Of a stretch of 64,000 nt of DNA, positions 55,582 to 64,000 are shown piece by piece. The notes below the pieces were generated by a model. The model was not told where the DNA came from. It did no database searches and saw only the letters and a list, made by a program, of their open reading frames with translations. The stretch's first letter is position 1; every line of letters begins with the position of its first letter. The stretch is from assembly GCF_030499535.1 (NCBI RefSeq), contig NZ_JASTLB010000001.1, forward strand, positions 1,674,001 through 1,738,000, read 5' to 3'. Position numbers and translations under genes: made by a program. The stretch is from Streptomyces sp. TG1A-8 (GTDB lineage: Bacteria; Actinomycetota; Actinomycetes; Streptomycetales; Streptomycetaceae).

Positions 55582-56694
55582 CTACTTGAGGCCGATCTTG
55601 GCGCAGGCGGCCTTGTACTGCGCGGTGCAGATGTCGGCGACAGTGTAGACGCCGTCCTTGATGACCGTGTCCTTGATGTTGTCCTTGGTCAGCGAGGTGA
55701 CGGGGACCAGGACGGACGGGACGCCCTTGGTGGTGGGGCTGTCGACCTTGTCCTTGGCGACGGAGTCGAGCGCCTTGCCCTGGGCCAGGTCGACGGCCAT
55801 CTCGGCGGCCGCGGCGGCCTCGGGGGCGTACGGCTTGTAGACGCTCATGAACTGCTGACCGGCGACGATGCGCTGCACGCCCGCGAGTTCCGCGTCCTGG
55901 CCGGTGACCGGCACGGAGATGCCGGCGGCCTTCAGGGCGGTGATGATACCGCCGGCCATGCCGTCGTTGGCGGAGTAGACGCCGACGATGTTCTTCTTGC
56001 CGAGCGCGGAGATGGCACCCTCCATGTTGGAGTTGGCGTTCTCCGGCTTCCACTCCTTGGTGTCGTACTCCTTGCCGATGTTCACCTTGCCGTCGAGCAC
56101 CTCGTGGGCGCCCTGCTTGAACTGCGCGGCGTTGGGGTCGGTGGAGGAGCCGTTCATCATGACGATCTTGCCGGACTTGGCCTTGGAGCCGAGCGCCTTC
56201 AGCAGCGCCTCGCCCTGGGTCTTGCCGACGGTCACGTTGTCGAACGAGGTGTAGGCGTCGATCGGGCCCTGCGCCAGGCGGTCGTAGGCGACGACCGGGA
56301 TGCCGGCGTCCTTCGCCTTCTGGACCGAGCTCCTGATGGCGGCCGCGTCCACGGCGTCGACGATCAGCACGTCCACCTTGTTGGTGATCATGGTCTCGAC
56401 CTGCTGGTTCTGCAGGCTGGCGTCCTGCTTGGCGTTGGCGTAGACGACCTTGCCCTTGTTGTTCGTCAGCTCCGCGACCTTCTTCTCGATCAGCGGGCGG
56501 TCGAACTTCTCGTAACGGGCGGTCTGGTTCTCCGGCAGGAGCAGACCCACCTTGATGTCGTCACCCTTCTTCGCACTGCCGGACTCCTTGGCGGAGCCCC
56601 CACTGGACTCCTTGGCGGAGCCGCAGGCGGCGAGCGAGACGGCCATGGCACCAGCAGCAACGGCGAAAGCCGCACGACGCATACGCGTGTTCAC
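55582..56694 (-). CDS. xylF: Xylose-type sugar-binding lipoprotein XylF
   Basis: 370 residues. Signal peptide with lipobox (MAVSLAAC), then a Ser/Lys/Glu linker and a periplasmic-binding-protein type I fold: KVGLLLPENQTARYEKFDRP, DVLIVDAVDAAAIRSSVQKA, GIPVVAYDRLAQGPIDAYTS, IVMMNGSSTDPNAAQFKQGA, VGVYSANDGMAGGIITALKA and VTGQDAELAGVQRIVAGQQF. These match XylF/RbsB proteins. GTG 56694 has GGGAGG 8 nt upstream. It is first in the xylFGH operon, directly downstream of the regulator gene, with a Rok7B7-like box before it. Confidence 0.96.
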   Translation of the reverse strand: MNTRMRRAAFAVAAGAMAVSLAACGSAKESSGGSAKESGSAKKGDDIKVGLLLPENQTARYEKFDRPLIEKKVAELTNNKGKVVYANAKQDASLQNQQVETMITNKVDVLIVDAVDAAAIRSSVQKAKDAGIPVVAYDRLAQGPIDAYTSFDNVTVGKTQGEALLKALGSKAKSGKIVMMNGSSTDPNAAQFKQGAHEVLDGKVNIGKEYDTKEWKPENANSNMEGAISALGKKNIVGVYSANDGMAGGIITALKAAGISVPVTGQDAELAGVQRIVAGQQFMSVYKPYAPEAAAAAEMAVDLAQGKALDSVAKDKVDSPTTKGVPSVLVPVTSLTKDNIKDTVIKDGVYTVADICTAQYKAACAKIGLK

Positions 56695-56768
56695 TTCAGA
56701 AACCTCCCTGACGAGGCCGCGTCGTTGCGGCCGAGGTGGCTGGAAGTCAACTCGGCCACACGTGCGAC

Positions 56769-56781
56769 GTCAAGAAGTAAA
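56769..56781 (-). promoter_or_regulatory. Rok7B7-like binding box overlapping the xylFGH promoter
   Basis: On the minus strand TTTACTTCTTGAC fits the degenerate consensus I remember for Rok7B7 (TTKAMKHSTTSAV) at every position; I could not check the consensus. The TTGAC within it may be the -35 of xylF, about 75 bp before the start codon, so binding would block RNA polymerase. Confidence 0.5.
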
Positions 56782-56815
56782 TCCTTAACGAGATGGCAAC
56801 GGTGCCATCCGTTTT

Positions 56816-58027
56816 CTAAGTGAAGGCAGGGGTAGTGACGGGCAGGGCGCCTACCGCAGAGCCGTCCAGAAGGGTCGAATCACCCATCTCGCTCAGGGCC
56901 AGCGCCAGTGCGCCGAGGACCTCCGCGCGTCCCCCAAGTGCCCCTGGGAGAACGGACAGTTGACGCGCCGCGCTGGGGATGGCGTAGCGGCCGACGGACT
57001 CCCTGATGGGTGCGAGCACCAGCTCCCCGGCCTCGGCGAGGTCGCCGCCCAGGACCACCCGGCTCGGGTTCAGCAGGTTGCACAAATTGGCCACTCCGCT
57101 GCCGATGTGGCGGCCGACGTCGGCGACCACGCGGCGGCAGCCCGGGTCCCCGTCCCTGGCCAGCCGCACGACGCCCTCCAGCGTCAGACCGGTGCCGTGG
57201 CTGGGCTGGAGCAGCGGGAGCACGTACCGCGCGGCCGTGAACGTCTCCAGGCAGCCGCGGTTGCCGCAGCGGCAGACCGGGCCGGCCTCGTCGAGCGTGA
57301 TGTGACCGATCTCGCCGGCGGTGCCGCCCGGGCCGCGGTAGATCCTCCCGTTGATCACCAGGCCGGCGCCGACCCCGCTGGCGACCTTGATGTAGGCGAG
57401 GTCGCGGACGCCCCTGCCGCTGCCCCAGACGAGTTCGCCGAGGGCGCCGAGGTTGGCGTCGTTGTCCACGTGCACGGGCACGCCGAGCCGCTCGTGCAGT
57501 TCCTCGGCGGGCCTGGTGCCGCCCCAGCCGGGCAGGATCGCGGTGGACCCGAGGGTGCCCGACTCCACGTCGATCGGGCCGGGCACGCCGAGCCCCACGC
57601 CCGCGACCTTGGACCGGTCCACCCCGGTGGCCTCGATCAGGCGGTTGACCAGCTCCTCCGCCCGGTCGAAGCCCTGCGTGGAGGAGGCGTCCACGTCCAG
57701 CGGCTCGGATTCCTCGGCCAGCACCTGGTGCGCGAGGTTCCCGATCGCGACGCGCAGGTGCGTGTGTCCGAAGTCGACGCCGATCACGATGCCGGCGTCC
57801 CCGCTCAGCGACACGCTGCGGGCCCGCCGGCCGCCGGCCGACGTGGGCGTGACCTCGACGGTGCCGCCGTCCTTCAGCTCCCGCACGATGTTGGAGACCG
57901 TCGCGGCGGACAGGCCGGTCGTGCGCGCGATCTCCGCCTGCGTGAGCGACCCGGCCAGCCGCACCGCCCGTACGACTCGTTCCAGGTTGGCTCGGTGCAG
58001 CGACGACTGCGACCCCGGAGTCTCCAT
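56816..58027 (-). CDS. rok7B7: ROK-family transcriptional regulator Rok7B7
   Basis: 403 residues. The N-terminal winged helix is LERVVRAVRLAGSLTQAEIA, RTTGLSAATVSNIVRELKDG. The ROK domain has VIGVDFGHTHLRVAIGNLA (ATP-site-like), GVGLGVPGPIDVESG, HVDNDANLGALGELVWGSG and the zinc-binding GHITLDEAGPVCRCGNRGCLE with His/Cys/Cys/Cys. It closely resembles S. coelicolor Rok7B7, which controls xylose uptake, carbon repression and antibiotic production, and lies directly upstream of xylFGH in the same way. ATG 58027 is preferred over GTG 58039. Its ligand is unknown. Confidence 0.94.
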   Translation of the reverse strand: METPGSQSSLHRANLERVVRAVRLAGSLTQAEIARTTGLSAATVSNIVRELKDGGTVEVTPTSAGGRRARSVSLSGDAGIVIGVDFGHTHLRVAIGNLAHQVLAEESEPLDVDASSTQGFDRAEELVNRLIEATGVDRSKVAGVGLGVPGPIDVESGTLGSTAILPGWGGTRPAEELHERLGVPVHVDNDANLGALGELVWGSGRGVRDLAYIKVASGVGAGLVINGRIYRGPGGTAGEIGHITLDEAGPVCRCGNRGCLETFTAARYVLPLLQPSHGTGLTLEGVVRLARDGDPGCRRVVADVGRHIGSGVANLCNLLNPSRVVLGGDLAEAGELVLAPIRESVGRYAIPSAARQLSVLPGALGGRAEVLGALALALSEMGDSTLLDGSAVGALPVTTPAFT

Positions 58028-58105
58028 CGACCCATCCACTCCCGCCTCGGCCGGGCGGCCCCTGTGCCACCCGTGGCCCAGGTCACATCCGCGGAACCGG
58101 GCCAC

Positions 58106-59450
58106 TTACAAGTTATGAACTCCAAGCTGTGCCGAACGGGTTACCGCAGTCAAGTCCTTGACGGAAATCGCTCTCGCTTCCCCCGTCCCGCGCCGGACAC
58201 CTCCCGGACACGTCCGCGCCACTCCCGAGCAGGGCGGGTGTGCCTCCGCGGGCGCGTCCGGCAGGGGGGTTGGGGCGGCGGGCGGAACCGTGCGCGATGG
58301 TCCCCGGCTCGTTCGGAAGCGGAATCCAGGAGGCGGACCGTGACCGGGTTGTGACCGGGGCCGGACGGCCCCGGAGGGAATCGCAGCTGTGAAGCGCGGG
58401 CCCGCCGACGGCCGGCCCGGCCGGGTTCCGGAGGTCCGGCGGGCGGGCCCGGCCGGACCCGTGGTGGCCACCGGGGCGGCCGGCCGGACCCGCGGCCGCG
58501 CACCTAGGCCGGCTCCGCCGCCGGGTCCGGGAGGCGGAAGGGGGCCGTACGGGTGAACCGCCGGTGGATGCCCGGCGGGGCCGGCGGGGCGCAGGGACCG
58601 GCCGCGGTGCGGCCGGGGCCGAGGACGCGCCTGCCGGGGTCGGTGCCCGGGACCGCAGGGAGCACGGACCGGTTCGACTGCCCCGGGAGGCCGAGGACCC
58701 CCGCGCCGACCGGCCCCGGCCCGGCCGTCGGGAGCACGAGCCGGAAGAGGGGGCGCGGGACGCGCCGTCCGCGGAGGCCGCCCCCGCCGCCGAGGCGGGC
58801 GGGGTGCGCGGGAACGCCGCCGGGGAGGAGGCGGTGAACGGCGGCGGGCGGCGCGGGCCGGGACCGGGCCGTGGGCCGCGTCCAGCAGACCCGTGTCGTT
58901 CACGACGCGGAACAGCGGGACCGGTGCGGGCGTGACCGGGAAGCCCGTGCCGTCGGCGGACAGGTGGTGGAGGAGGCGGTTGCCGGGGCAGGCGGAGCGC
59001 TGCCCGCCGCGCCCTTCCTCCCGGCCTTCCCGCGGACCGCGGACGTCCCGTCCCAGGCCTGCGGGCACCCCCCGTCCAGCGCGCCCGGCAGCGCGGCGGG
59101 GTCCGCCGGCTGGTCCCTGCCGGAACCGCCGCCGCCGAAGAGGGCGGGTTCCACGCCGGCGGCGTCGTCGGCGCCGAGTGGGTCCCCGGCGGACCGCTCG
59201 GTCCGGCCACGTCGGCCGACGCCCGTGGAGCCGGGTGGTGCGGAAGTGGACCCGTGCCCATGTCCTCGCCCCGCCGCGGGACTCGGGCGGTGGACCGGGC
59301 CCTCCCCGGCACCGCGGGCGGACGGTGCGGGGCGCGCGGGGAGGCGCCGACGGGCGCGGTCCGGTTCCGGCCGGCGGGGCGGGGCCGAACGCGGGACCGG
59401 TCCCGGGTCCTCTCCGAGCCCTCGCGGGAACATGAGAGGCCGATGAGTGT
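58106..59450. other. 1.3 kb without a supported gene; possible decayed sequence
   Basis: All reading frames here are Arg/Pro/Gly-rich, lack ribosome sites and give no domain. A short stretch on the minus strand around 58880-58980 reads like real protein (LLHHLSADGTGFPVTPAPVP, LFRVVNDTGLLDAAHG) but without start or continuation, so a gene relic is possible. G+C is very high even for the window. Confidence 0.4.
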
Positions 59451-59551
59451 CACGTGGGGGAAATTCCCGACATAGGCCCCTGAATGCCACACCCAACACC
59501 CTTGACACCATGGGCCAATTGACGCCCTACTAGTTCCTGCGCACCGACGTT

Positions 59552-59563
59552 GACAACGTTGTC
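59552..59563. promoter_or_regulatory. LacI-type operator-like palindrome before the GH92 gene
   Basis: GACAACGTTGTC is a perfect 12-bp palindrome with a central CG, the form typical of LacI-family operators at Streptomyces glycosidase genes. It follows a candidate promoter (TTGACA at 59502-59507; -10 about 59526-59533) and precedes the ATG by 30 bp, so binding would block early transcription. Confidence 0.6.
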
Positions 59564-59593
59564 CAGAGCGGTCGCAGTGAGGGGAATCCGTAA

Positions 59594-62500
59594 ATGCAGC
59601 GAAGAACGCGGCACAGATGGGGCCCGGCGGTCGTCCTCACGGCCGCCTTCGCCATGGCCGTCGGCACCCAGGGCGCAGCGGTCGCCCTGCCGGCCAAGGC
59701 GCGGGCCGCGGACCGGGAGTTCGCATCCTCGTTCGAGGCGGACGATCCGGCACCGGACTGGCTGAACACCGTGGACACGGGGCCGGACGGGAGCAAGCGC
59801 GCCTCGGGCGTGGACGGTGGTTACAGTACCGGCATTCCGGGCAACGTGACGGACCACGTCACCGACGTGCGGGCCAGCGGCGAGAACGCGCCGGCGGGCG
59901 AGGTGAAGGAGAACCTCGTCGACGGCGAACCCGGCACCAAGTGGCTGGCCTTCGCGTCCACCGGCTGGGCCGAGTTCGACCTGGACCGGCCCGTCAAACT
60001 GGTGACGTACGCGCTGACGTCGGCCAACGACTACGCCGAGCGCGACCCGCGGGACTGGACGCTCCAGGGCTCGGCGGACGGCAAGGACTGGAAGACGCTC
60101 GACAGCCGCTCCGGCGAGTCCTTCCCGGAGCGGTTCCAGACGAAGTCCTACGACCTCGCCGAGCCGGCCGAGTACCAGCACTTCCGGCTGAACGTGACGA
60201 AGAACAACGGCGCGTCGGGCGTGCTGCAACTCGCCGACGTGCAGTTCTCGACCGGCGGTACGGGCGGCCCGGTGCCGCAGGACATGCTGTCCCTGGTCGA
60301 CAAGGGCCCGAGCGGTTCGCCGACGGCCAAGTCGGGGGCCGGTTTCACCGGGAAGCGGGCCCTGCGCTACGCCGGACGGCACACCGCCGGCGGCCGAGCC
60401 TACTCGTACAACAAGGTCTTCGACGTGAACGTGAAGGTCGGCCGCGACACCGGACTGTCGTACCGCGTCTTCCCGTCGATGGCCGACGGCGACCGCGACT
60501 ACGACGCCACCAACGTCTCCGTCGACCTCGCCTTCACCGACGGCACCTACCTCAGCGACCTGGGCGCGCTCGACCAGCACGGTTTCCCGCTGACACCGCG
60601 CGGGCAGGGCGACGCGAAGGTGCTGTACGTCAACCAGTGGAACAACGTGTCCTCGCGGATCGGCTCAGTGGCGGCCGGCAAGACCGTCGACCGGATCCTG
60701 CTGGCGTACGACTCGCCGGACGGCCCGGCCAAGTTCCGCGGCTGGATCGACGACGTGGTGCTCGGGGCCCTGGCACCGCAGAAGCCCAAGGCGCACCTGT
60801 CGGACTACGCGCTGACCACCCGGGGCACCAACTCCAGCGGCAGTTTCTCCCGGGGCAACAACTTCCCGGCGACCGCGCTCCCGCACGGGTTCAACTTCTG
60901 GACGCCGGTGACCAACGCGTCGTCGCTGAGCTGGCTGTACGAGTACGCACGTGCGAACAACGAGGACAACCTGCCCACCGTCCAGGCGTTCAGCGCGAGC
61001 CACGAGCCGAGCCCCTGGATGGGCGACCGGCAGACCTTCCAGCTGATGCCCTCGGCCGCGTCCGGCACCCCGGACACCGGCCGCGAGGCACGGGAGCTGG
61101 CCTTCCGGCACGAGAACGAGACCGCGCGGCCGTACTACTACGGGGTCCGCTTCGAGAACGGCCTGAAGGCGGAGATAGCCCCGACGGACCACGCCGCCGC
61201 GCTGCGCTTCACCTACCCGGGTGACGACGCGAGCGTCGTGTTCGACAACGTCACCGAGCAGGCGGGCCTGACCCTGGACAAGGAGCACGGGACCGTCACC
61301 GGCTACTCCGACGTGAAGTCCGGGCTGTCCACCGGCGCCACGCGGCTGTTCGTGTACGGCGAGTTCGACAAGCCGGTGACGGACGGCACCTCCAGCGGGG
61401 TCAAGGGGTACCTGCGCTTCGACGCGGGCGCCGACCGCACCGTCACGCTGCGGCTGGCGACCTCCCTGATCAGCGTGGACCAGGCGAAGGACAACCTGCG
61501 CCAGGAGATCCCCGGCGGCACGTCCTTCGGCACCGTCGAGGCGCGCGCCCAGCGGGCCTGGGACCGGCTGCTCGGCAAGGTCGAGGTGCAGGGCGCGACC
61601 CCGGACCAGCTGACCACGCTGTACTCCAGCATGTACCGGCTGTACCTGTACCCGAACTCGGGCTTCGAGAAGGTCGACGGCAAGGACCGGTACGCCTCGC
61701 CGTTCTCCGCCATGCCGGGCCCGGACACGCCGACGCACACCGGTGCGAAGATCGTCGACGGCAAGGTGTACGTCAACAACGGCTTTTGGGACACCTACCG
61801 GACCACCTGGCCCGCCTACTCGCTGCTGACGCCCTCCCAGGCCGGTGAGATGGTCGACGGGTTCGTGCAGCAGTACAAGGACGGCGGCTGGACCTCGCGC
61901 TGGTCCTCCCCCGGTTACGCCGACCTGATGACCGGCACCTCCTCGGACGTGGCCTTCGCCGACGCCTACGTCAAGGGCGTGAAGTTCGACGCGAAGGCGG
62001 CGTACGACGCGGCGGTCAAGAACGCGACGGTCGTCCCGCCGTCCTCCGGGGTGGGCCGCAAGGGCATGAGCACCTCGCCCTTCCTCGGCTACACCAGCAC
62101 CGACACGGGCGAGGGCCTGTCGTGGGCGATGGAGGGGTACGTCAACGACTACGGCATCGCCAAGATGGGCGAGGCGCTGTACCGGAAGACCGGTGAGAAG
62201 CGCTACAAGGAGGAGTCCGCGTACTTCCTCAACCGCGCCCGGGACTACGTGAACCTGTTCGACTCCAAGGCGGGCTTCTTCCAGGGCCGCGACGCCAAGG
62301 GCGACTGGCGGGTCGACTCCGCCAAGTACGACCCCCGCGTGTGGGGCTACGACTACACGGAGACCAACGGCTGGGGCTACGCCTTCACCGCCCCGCAGGA
62401 CAGCCGGGGCCTGGCCAACCTGTACGGCGGCCGGTCCGGCCTCGCGGAGAAGCTCGACGAGTACTTCGCCACGCCGGAGACGGCCTCGCCGGACTTCGTC

Positions 62501-63397
62501 GGCTCCTACGGCGGTGTCATCCACGAGATGACCGAGGCGCGCGACGTCCGGATGGGCATGTACGGCCACTCCAACCAGGTCGCCCACCACGTGATCTACA
62601 TGTACGACGCGGCCGGCGAGCCCTGGAAGGCGCAGGCGAACGTCCGCGAGGCGCTGTCCCGCCTCTACACCGGCAGCGAGATCGGGCAGGGCTACCACGG
62701 CGACGAGGACAACGGCGAGCAGTCGGCCTGGTACCTGTTCTCCTCGCTCGGCTTCTACCCGCTGGTCATGGGCGGCGGCGAGTACGCCATCGGCTCCCCG
62801 CTGTTCAAGAAGGCGACCGTGCACCTGGAGAACGGCCGGGACCTGGTCGTCAAGGCACCCCGCAACAGCACGAAGAACATCTACGTGCAGGGCGTGAAGG
62901 TCAACGGCCGGGCCTGGACCTCGACGGCGCTGCCGCACTCGCTGCTGGCCAGGGGCGGGGTGCTGGAGTTCGCCATGGGCCCCGAGCCCTCCAGGTGGGG
63001 CACGGGCAAGAACGCCGCCCCGGCCTCCGTCACGCAGGACGACGGGGTGCCCACGCCGCGCGCGGACGTGCTCAAGGGTGACGGCGCCCTGTTCGACAAC
63101 ACGTCGGCGACGAGCGCGGCGGTCACCTCGGTGGACCTGCCGACGCAGGGCACGGCCGAGCCCGTCCAGTACACGCTGACCTCGGCGGCCGACCACACGA
63201 AGGCGCCGACCGGCTGGACCCTGCAGGGCTCGGCGGACGGCACGACCTGGAAGACGCTGGACCACCGCTCCGGCGAGTCGTTCCGGTGGGACCGGCAGAC
63301 CAGGGCGTTCACCATCGCCGAGCCGGGCGCGTACGCCGAGTACCGCCTGGTGCTCGACGGCGAGTCGACGCTCGCGGAGGTGGAACTGCTGGCCTGA
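59594..63397 (+). CDS. Secreted GH92 alpha-mannosidase with flanking discoidin-like domains
   Basis: 1267 residues. Signal peptide (AVVLTAAFAMAVGTQGAAVA, then ARAA). A first F5/8-type carbohydrate-binding region spans about 80-215 (WLAFASTGWAEFDLDRPVKL, DWTLQGSADGKDWKTLDSRS), a second beta-sandwich about 220-395, and the GH92 domain about 400-1130. GH92 features: PHGFNFWTPVTNASSLSWLY, NNGFWDTYRTTWPAYSLLTP, GLSWAMEGYVNDYGIAKM, GYDYTETNGWGYAF and GDEDNGEQSAWYLF. A C-terminal discoidin-like repeat (GWTLQGSADGTTWKTLDHRS) echoes the N-terminal one. It would cut alpha-1,2-linked or related mannose from glycans outside the cell. ATG 59594 has GAGGGG 8 nt upstream. Confidence 0.95.
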   Translation: MQRRTRHRWGPAVVLTAAFAMAVGTQGAAVALPAKARAADREFASSFEADDPAPDWLNTVDTGPDGSKRASGVDGGYSTGIPGNVTDHVTDVRASGENAPAGEVKENLVDGEPGTKWLAFASTGWAEFDLDRPVKLVTYALTSANDYAERDPRDWTLQGSADGKDWKTLDSRSGESFPERFQTKSYDLAEPAEYQHFRLNVTKNNGASGVLQLADVQFSTGGTGGPVPQDMLSLVDKGPSGSPTAKSGAGFTGKRALRYAGRHTAGGRAYSYNKVFDVNVKVGRDTGLSYRVFPSMADGDRDYDATNVSVDLAFTDGTYLSDLGALDQHGFPLTPRGQGDAKVLYVNQWNNVSSRIGSVAAGKTVDRILLAYDSPDGPAKFRGWIDDVVLGALAPQKPKAHLSDYALTTRGTNSSGSFSRGNNFPATALPHGFNFWTPVTNASSLSWLYEYARANNEDNLPTVQAFSASHEPSPWMGDRQTFQLMPSAASGTPDTGREARELAFRHENETARPYYYGVRFENGLKAEIAPTDHAAALRFTYPGDDASVVFDNVTEQAGLTLDKEHGTVTGYSDVKSGLSTGATRLFVYGEFDKPVTDGTSSGVKGYLRFDAGADRTVTLRLATSLISVDQAKDNLRQEIPGGTSFGTVEARAQRAWDRLLGKVEVQGATPDQLTTLYSSMYRLYLYPNSGFEKVDGKDRYASPFSAMPGPDTPTHTGAKIVDGKVYVNNGFWDTYRTTWPAYSLLTPSQAGEMVDGFVQQYKDGGWTSRWSSPGYADLMTGTSSDVAFADAYVKGVKFDAKAAYDAAVKNATVVPPSSGVGRKGMSTSPFLGYTSTDTGEGLSWAMEGYVNDYGIAKMGEALYRKTGEKRYKEESAYFLNRARDYVNLFDSKAGFFQGRDAKGDWRVDSAKYDPRVWGYDYTETNGWGYAFTAPQDSRGLANLYGGRSGLAEKLDEYFATPETASPDFVGSYGGVIHEMTEARDVRMGMYGHSNQVAHHVIYMYDAAGEPWKAQANVREALSRLYTGSEIGQGYHGDEDNGEQSAWYLFSSLGFYPLVMGGGEYAIGSPLFKKATVHLENGRDLVVKAPRNSTKNIYVQGVKVNGRAWTSTALPHSLLARGGVLEFAMGPEPSRWGTGKNAAPASVTQDDGVPTPRADVLKGDGALFDNTSATSAAVTSVDLPTQGTAEPVQYTLTSAADHTKAPTGWTLQGSADGTTWKTLDHRSGESFRWDRQTRAFTIAEPGAYAEYRLVLDGESTLAEVELLA

Positions 63398-63414
63398 CGC
63401 GGCACGGGCACGGG

Positions 63415-63448
63415 GAAGGGGCGGGTCCCGTTCGGGACCCGCCCCTTC
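63415..63448. terminator. 15-bp stem terminator between convergent secreted-enzyme genes
   Basis: GAAGGGGCGGGTCCC (63415-63429) pairs perfectly with GGGACCCGCCCCTTC (63434-63448), loop GTTC. On both strands the arm ends in a short T or A run, suiting bidirectional termination. Confidence 0.85.
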
Positions 63449-63483
63449 GTGCCGTGCGCTCCGCTCAGCTCATGGCCGAGCGC

Positions 63484-63999
63484 TCAGCTCGTGGCCAGGG
63501 CGAACACGTGCAGGTCCGTGTCGCGCGGGAGCCGGACGCTCCTGACGGCCTTGCCGTCCGGCGCGGTGAACGGCTCGGTGGCGAAGACGTAGGTCGCCAC
63601 CGGGTCCTTGTCGGCGCCGGCGACATTGCGGTACGAGGTCTTCGCGACGACCTCGTTACCGTACTGGACGGTGCCGCCCCCGCCGCCGACGGTCCAGTCG
63701 GTGAAGGAGAGGTCGGCCGTGCCGGTGGTGCCGTCGGTGTAGGTGACGGTGGCCTTGGTCTGCTGGTTGCCGTTGACGGCGCTGCCGATGAACGACAACG
63801 CGCTCGCCGGTTCGGCCAGTTCGATGGTCTGGCCGGACGCGGAGGCGTTGTCCGGGCGGCCGGCGGGCGAGCCGGGCCAGGTGAAGGCGAGGCCGTCGGC
63901 CGTGTGCCGCTCGCCCGGGGCGAGGCCGGCCGCCGCGAGGGCCTGGCGGGAGTAGCTCCAGCCACCGCCGTCGTAGTCGGCCTCGTCGTGGTCGCCCTC
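63484..63999 (-). CDS. C-terminal part of a secreted enzyme (glycosidase-associated domain), cut by window edge
   Basis: 172 codons ending at TGA 63484-63486; the start lies right of the window. It reads EGDHDEADYDGGGWSYSRQA, LAAAGLAPGERHTADGLAFTWPGSPAGRPD (residues contiguous across two segments), then SALSFIGSAVNGNQQTKATV and YTDGTTGTADLSFTDWTVGG, ending RSVRLPRDTDLHVFALATS. This beta-sandwich domain with the YDGGGWSYS motif is found at the end of many Streptomyces secreted glycosidases, often GH92-type or related enzymes. The catalytic part is not visible, so the activity is unknown. It converges on the GH92 gene with a shared terminator. Confidence 0.75.
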   Translation of the reverse strand, partial: EGDHDEADYDGGGWSYSRQALAAAGLAPGERHTADGLAFTWPGSPAGRPDNASASGQTIELAEPASALSFIGSAVNGNQQTKATVTYTDGTTGTADLSFTDWTVGGGGGTVQYGNEVVAKTSYRNVAGADKDPVATYVFATEPFTAPDGKAVRSVRLPRDTDLHVFALATS

Positions 64000-64000
64000 G

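Noticed and set aside
60665..63265. Long minus-strand frame inside the GH92 gene
   Set aside because: It is antisense to a full-length GH92 enzyme and has a biased Arg/Val/Gly composition.

Overview
The window is a piece of a Streptomyces chromosome. The evidence is very high G+C, GTG starts, GTGA and ATGA stop-start overlaps, promoters with no leader, and a set of genes typical of the genus: geosmin synthase, a conservon, a CprB-type butyrolactone receptor homologue, DUF6230/DUF6114, Rok7B7-XylFGH and HemQ/HemY. From memory, the order geoA-cprB ... murC ... hemQ-hemY ... hemE ... thiolase/FadB ... dxs ... xylHGF-rok7B7 matches the SCO6008-SCO6073 part of the S. coelicolor core chromosome. 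I could not check this by alignment.

Layout. 1-5.2 kb: N-terminal half of geosmin synthase, an ARMT1-like protein, cprB with a probable autoregulatory operator, a secreted LPMO gene killed by two lesions, and a secreted protein. 5.6-8.7 kb: DUF6230/DUF6114 pair and an LCP cell-wall ligase. 8.9-18.6 kb: an unusual HAL/PAL-like protein, then a glycine-betaine/choline-type ABC transporter whose binding protein is separated from its permeases and ATPase by an opposite-strand conservon (cvnABCD). 18.8-23.4 kb: msrB, murC, a conserved 157-residue protein, a RibD-C reductase and a ZapE-like ATPase. 23.6-28.2 kb: small secreted protein, beta-carbonic anhydrase, SulP transporter, SPFH protein, a 72-bp perfect palindrome and a PPK2 kinase. 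28.2-35 kb: an oxidoreductase relic, polysaccharide deacetylase, zinc ribbon, PTH2-like hydrolase, a DUF692 (MNIO) enzyme with a fused partner-like domain, DUF4142, a broken TIGR04222-like gene and a secreted tripeptidyl-aminopeptidase-type hydrolase.

35-41 kb carries haem genes of the coproporphyrin-dependent route (hemQ, hemY, hemE) with a CoA-disulfide-reductase-like flavoprotein and a rhomboid protease. 41-48 kb: DUF3000, an atypical LuxR-type regulator, an RNase D-like exonuclease and a beta-oxidation operon (thiolase plus FadB-type protein). 48-53 kb: a conserved protein of unknown function, a NYN protein, an amino-acid permease and dxs. 53-64 kb: the xylose-type importer xylFGH with its ROK regulator, 1.3 kb without a recognisable gene, a secreted GH92 alpha-mannosidase and the C-terminus of another secreted enzyme.

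Three things deserve most attention. The first is the DUF692 enzyme fused to a DUF2063-like domain and lying near a degraded TIGR04222 gene, possibly what is left of a RiPP-like modification system. The second is the zero-loop 72-bp palindrome. The third is the aromatic-amino-acid-lyase homologue that lacks the normal MIO-forming triad. At least three gene remnants lie in otherwise core DNA. About eleven genes look leaderless, with a -10 hexamer ending 6-8 nt before the start codon.
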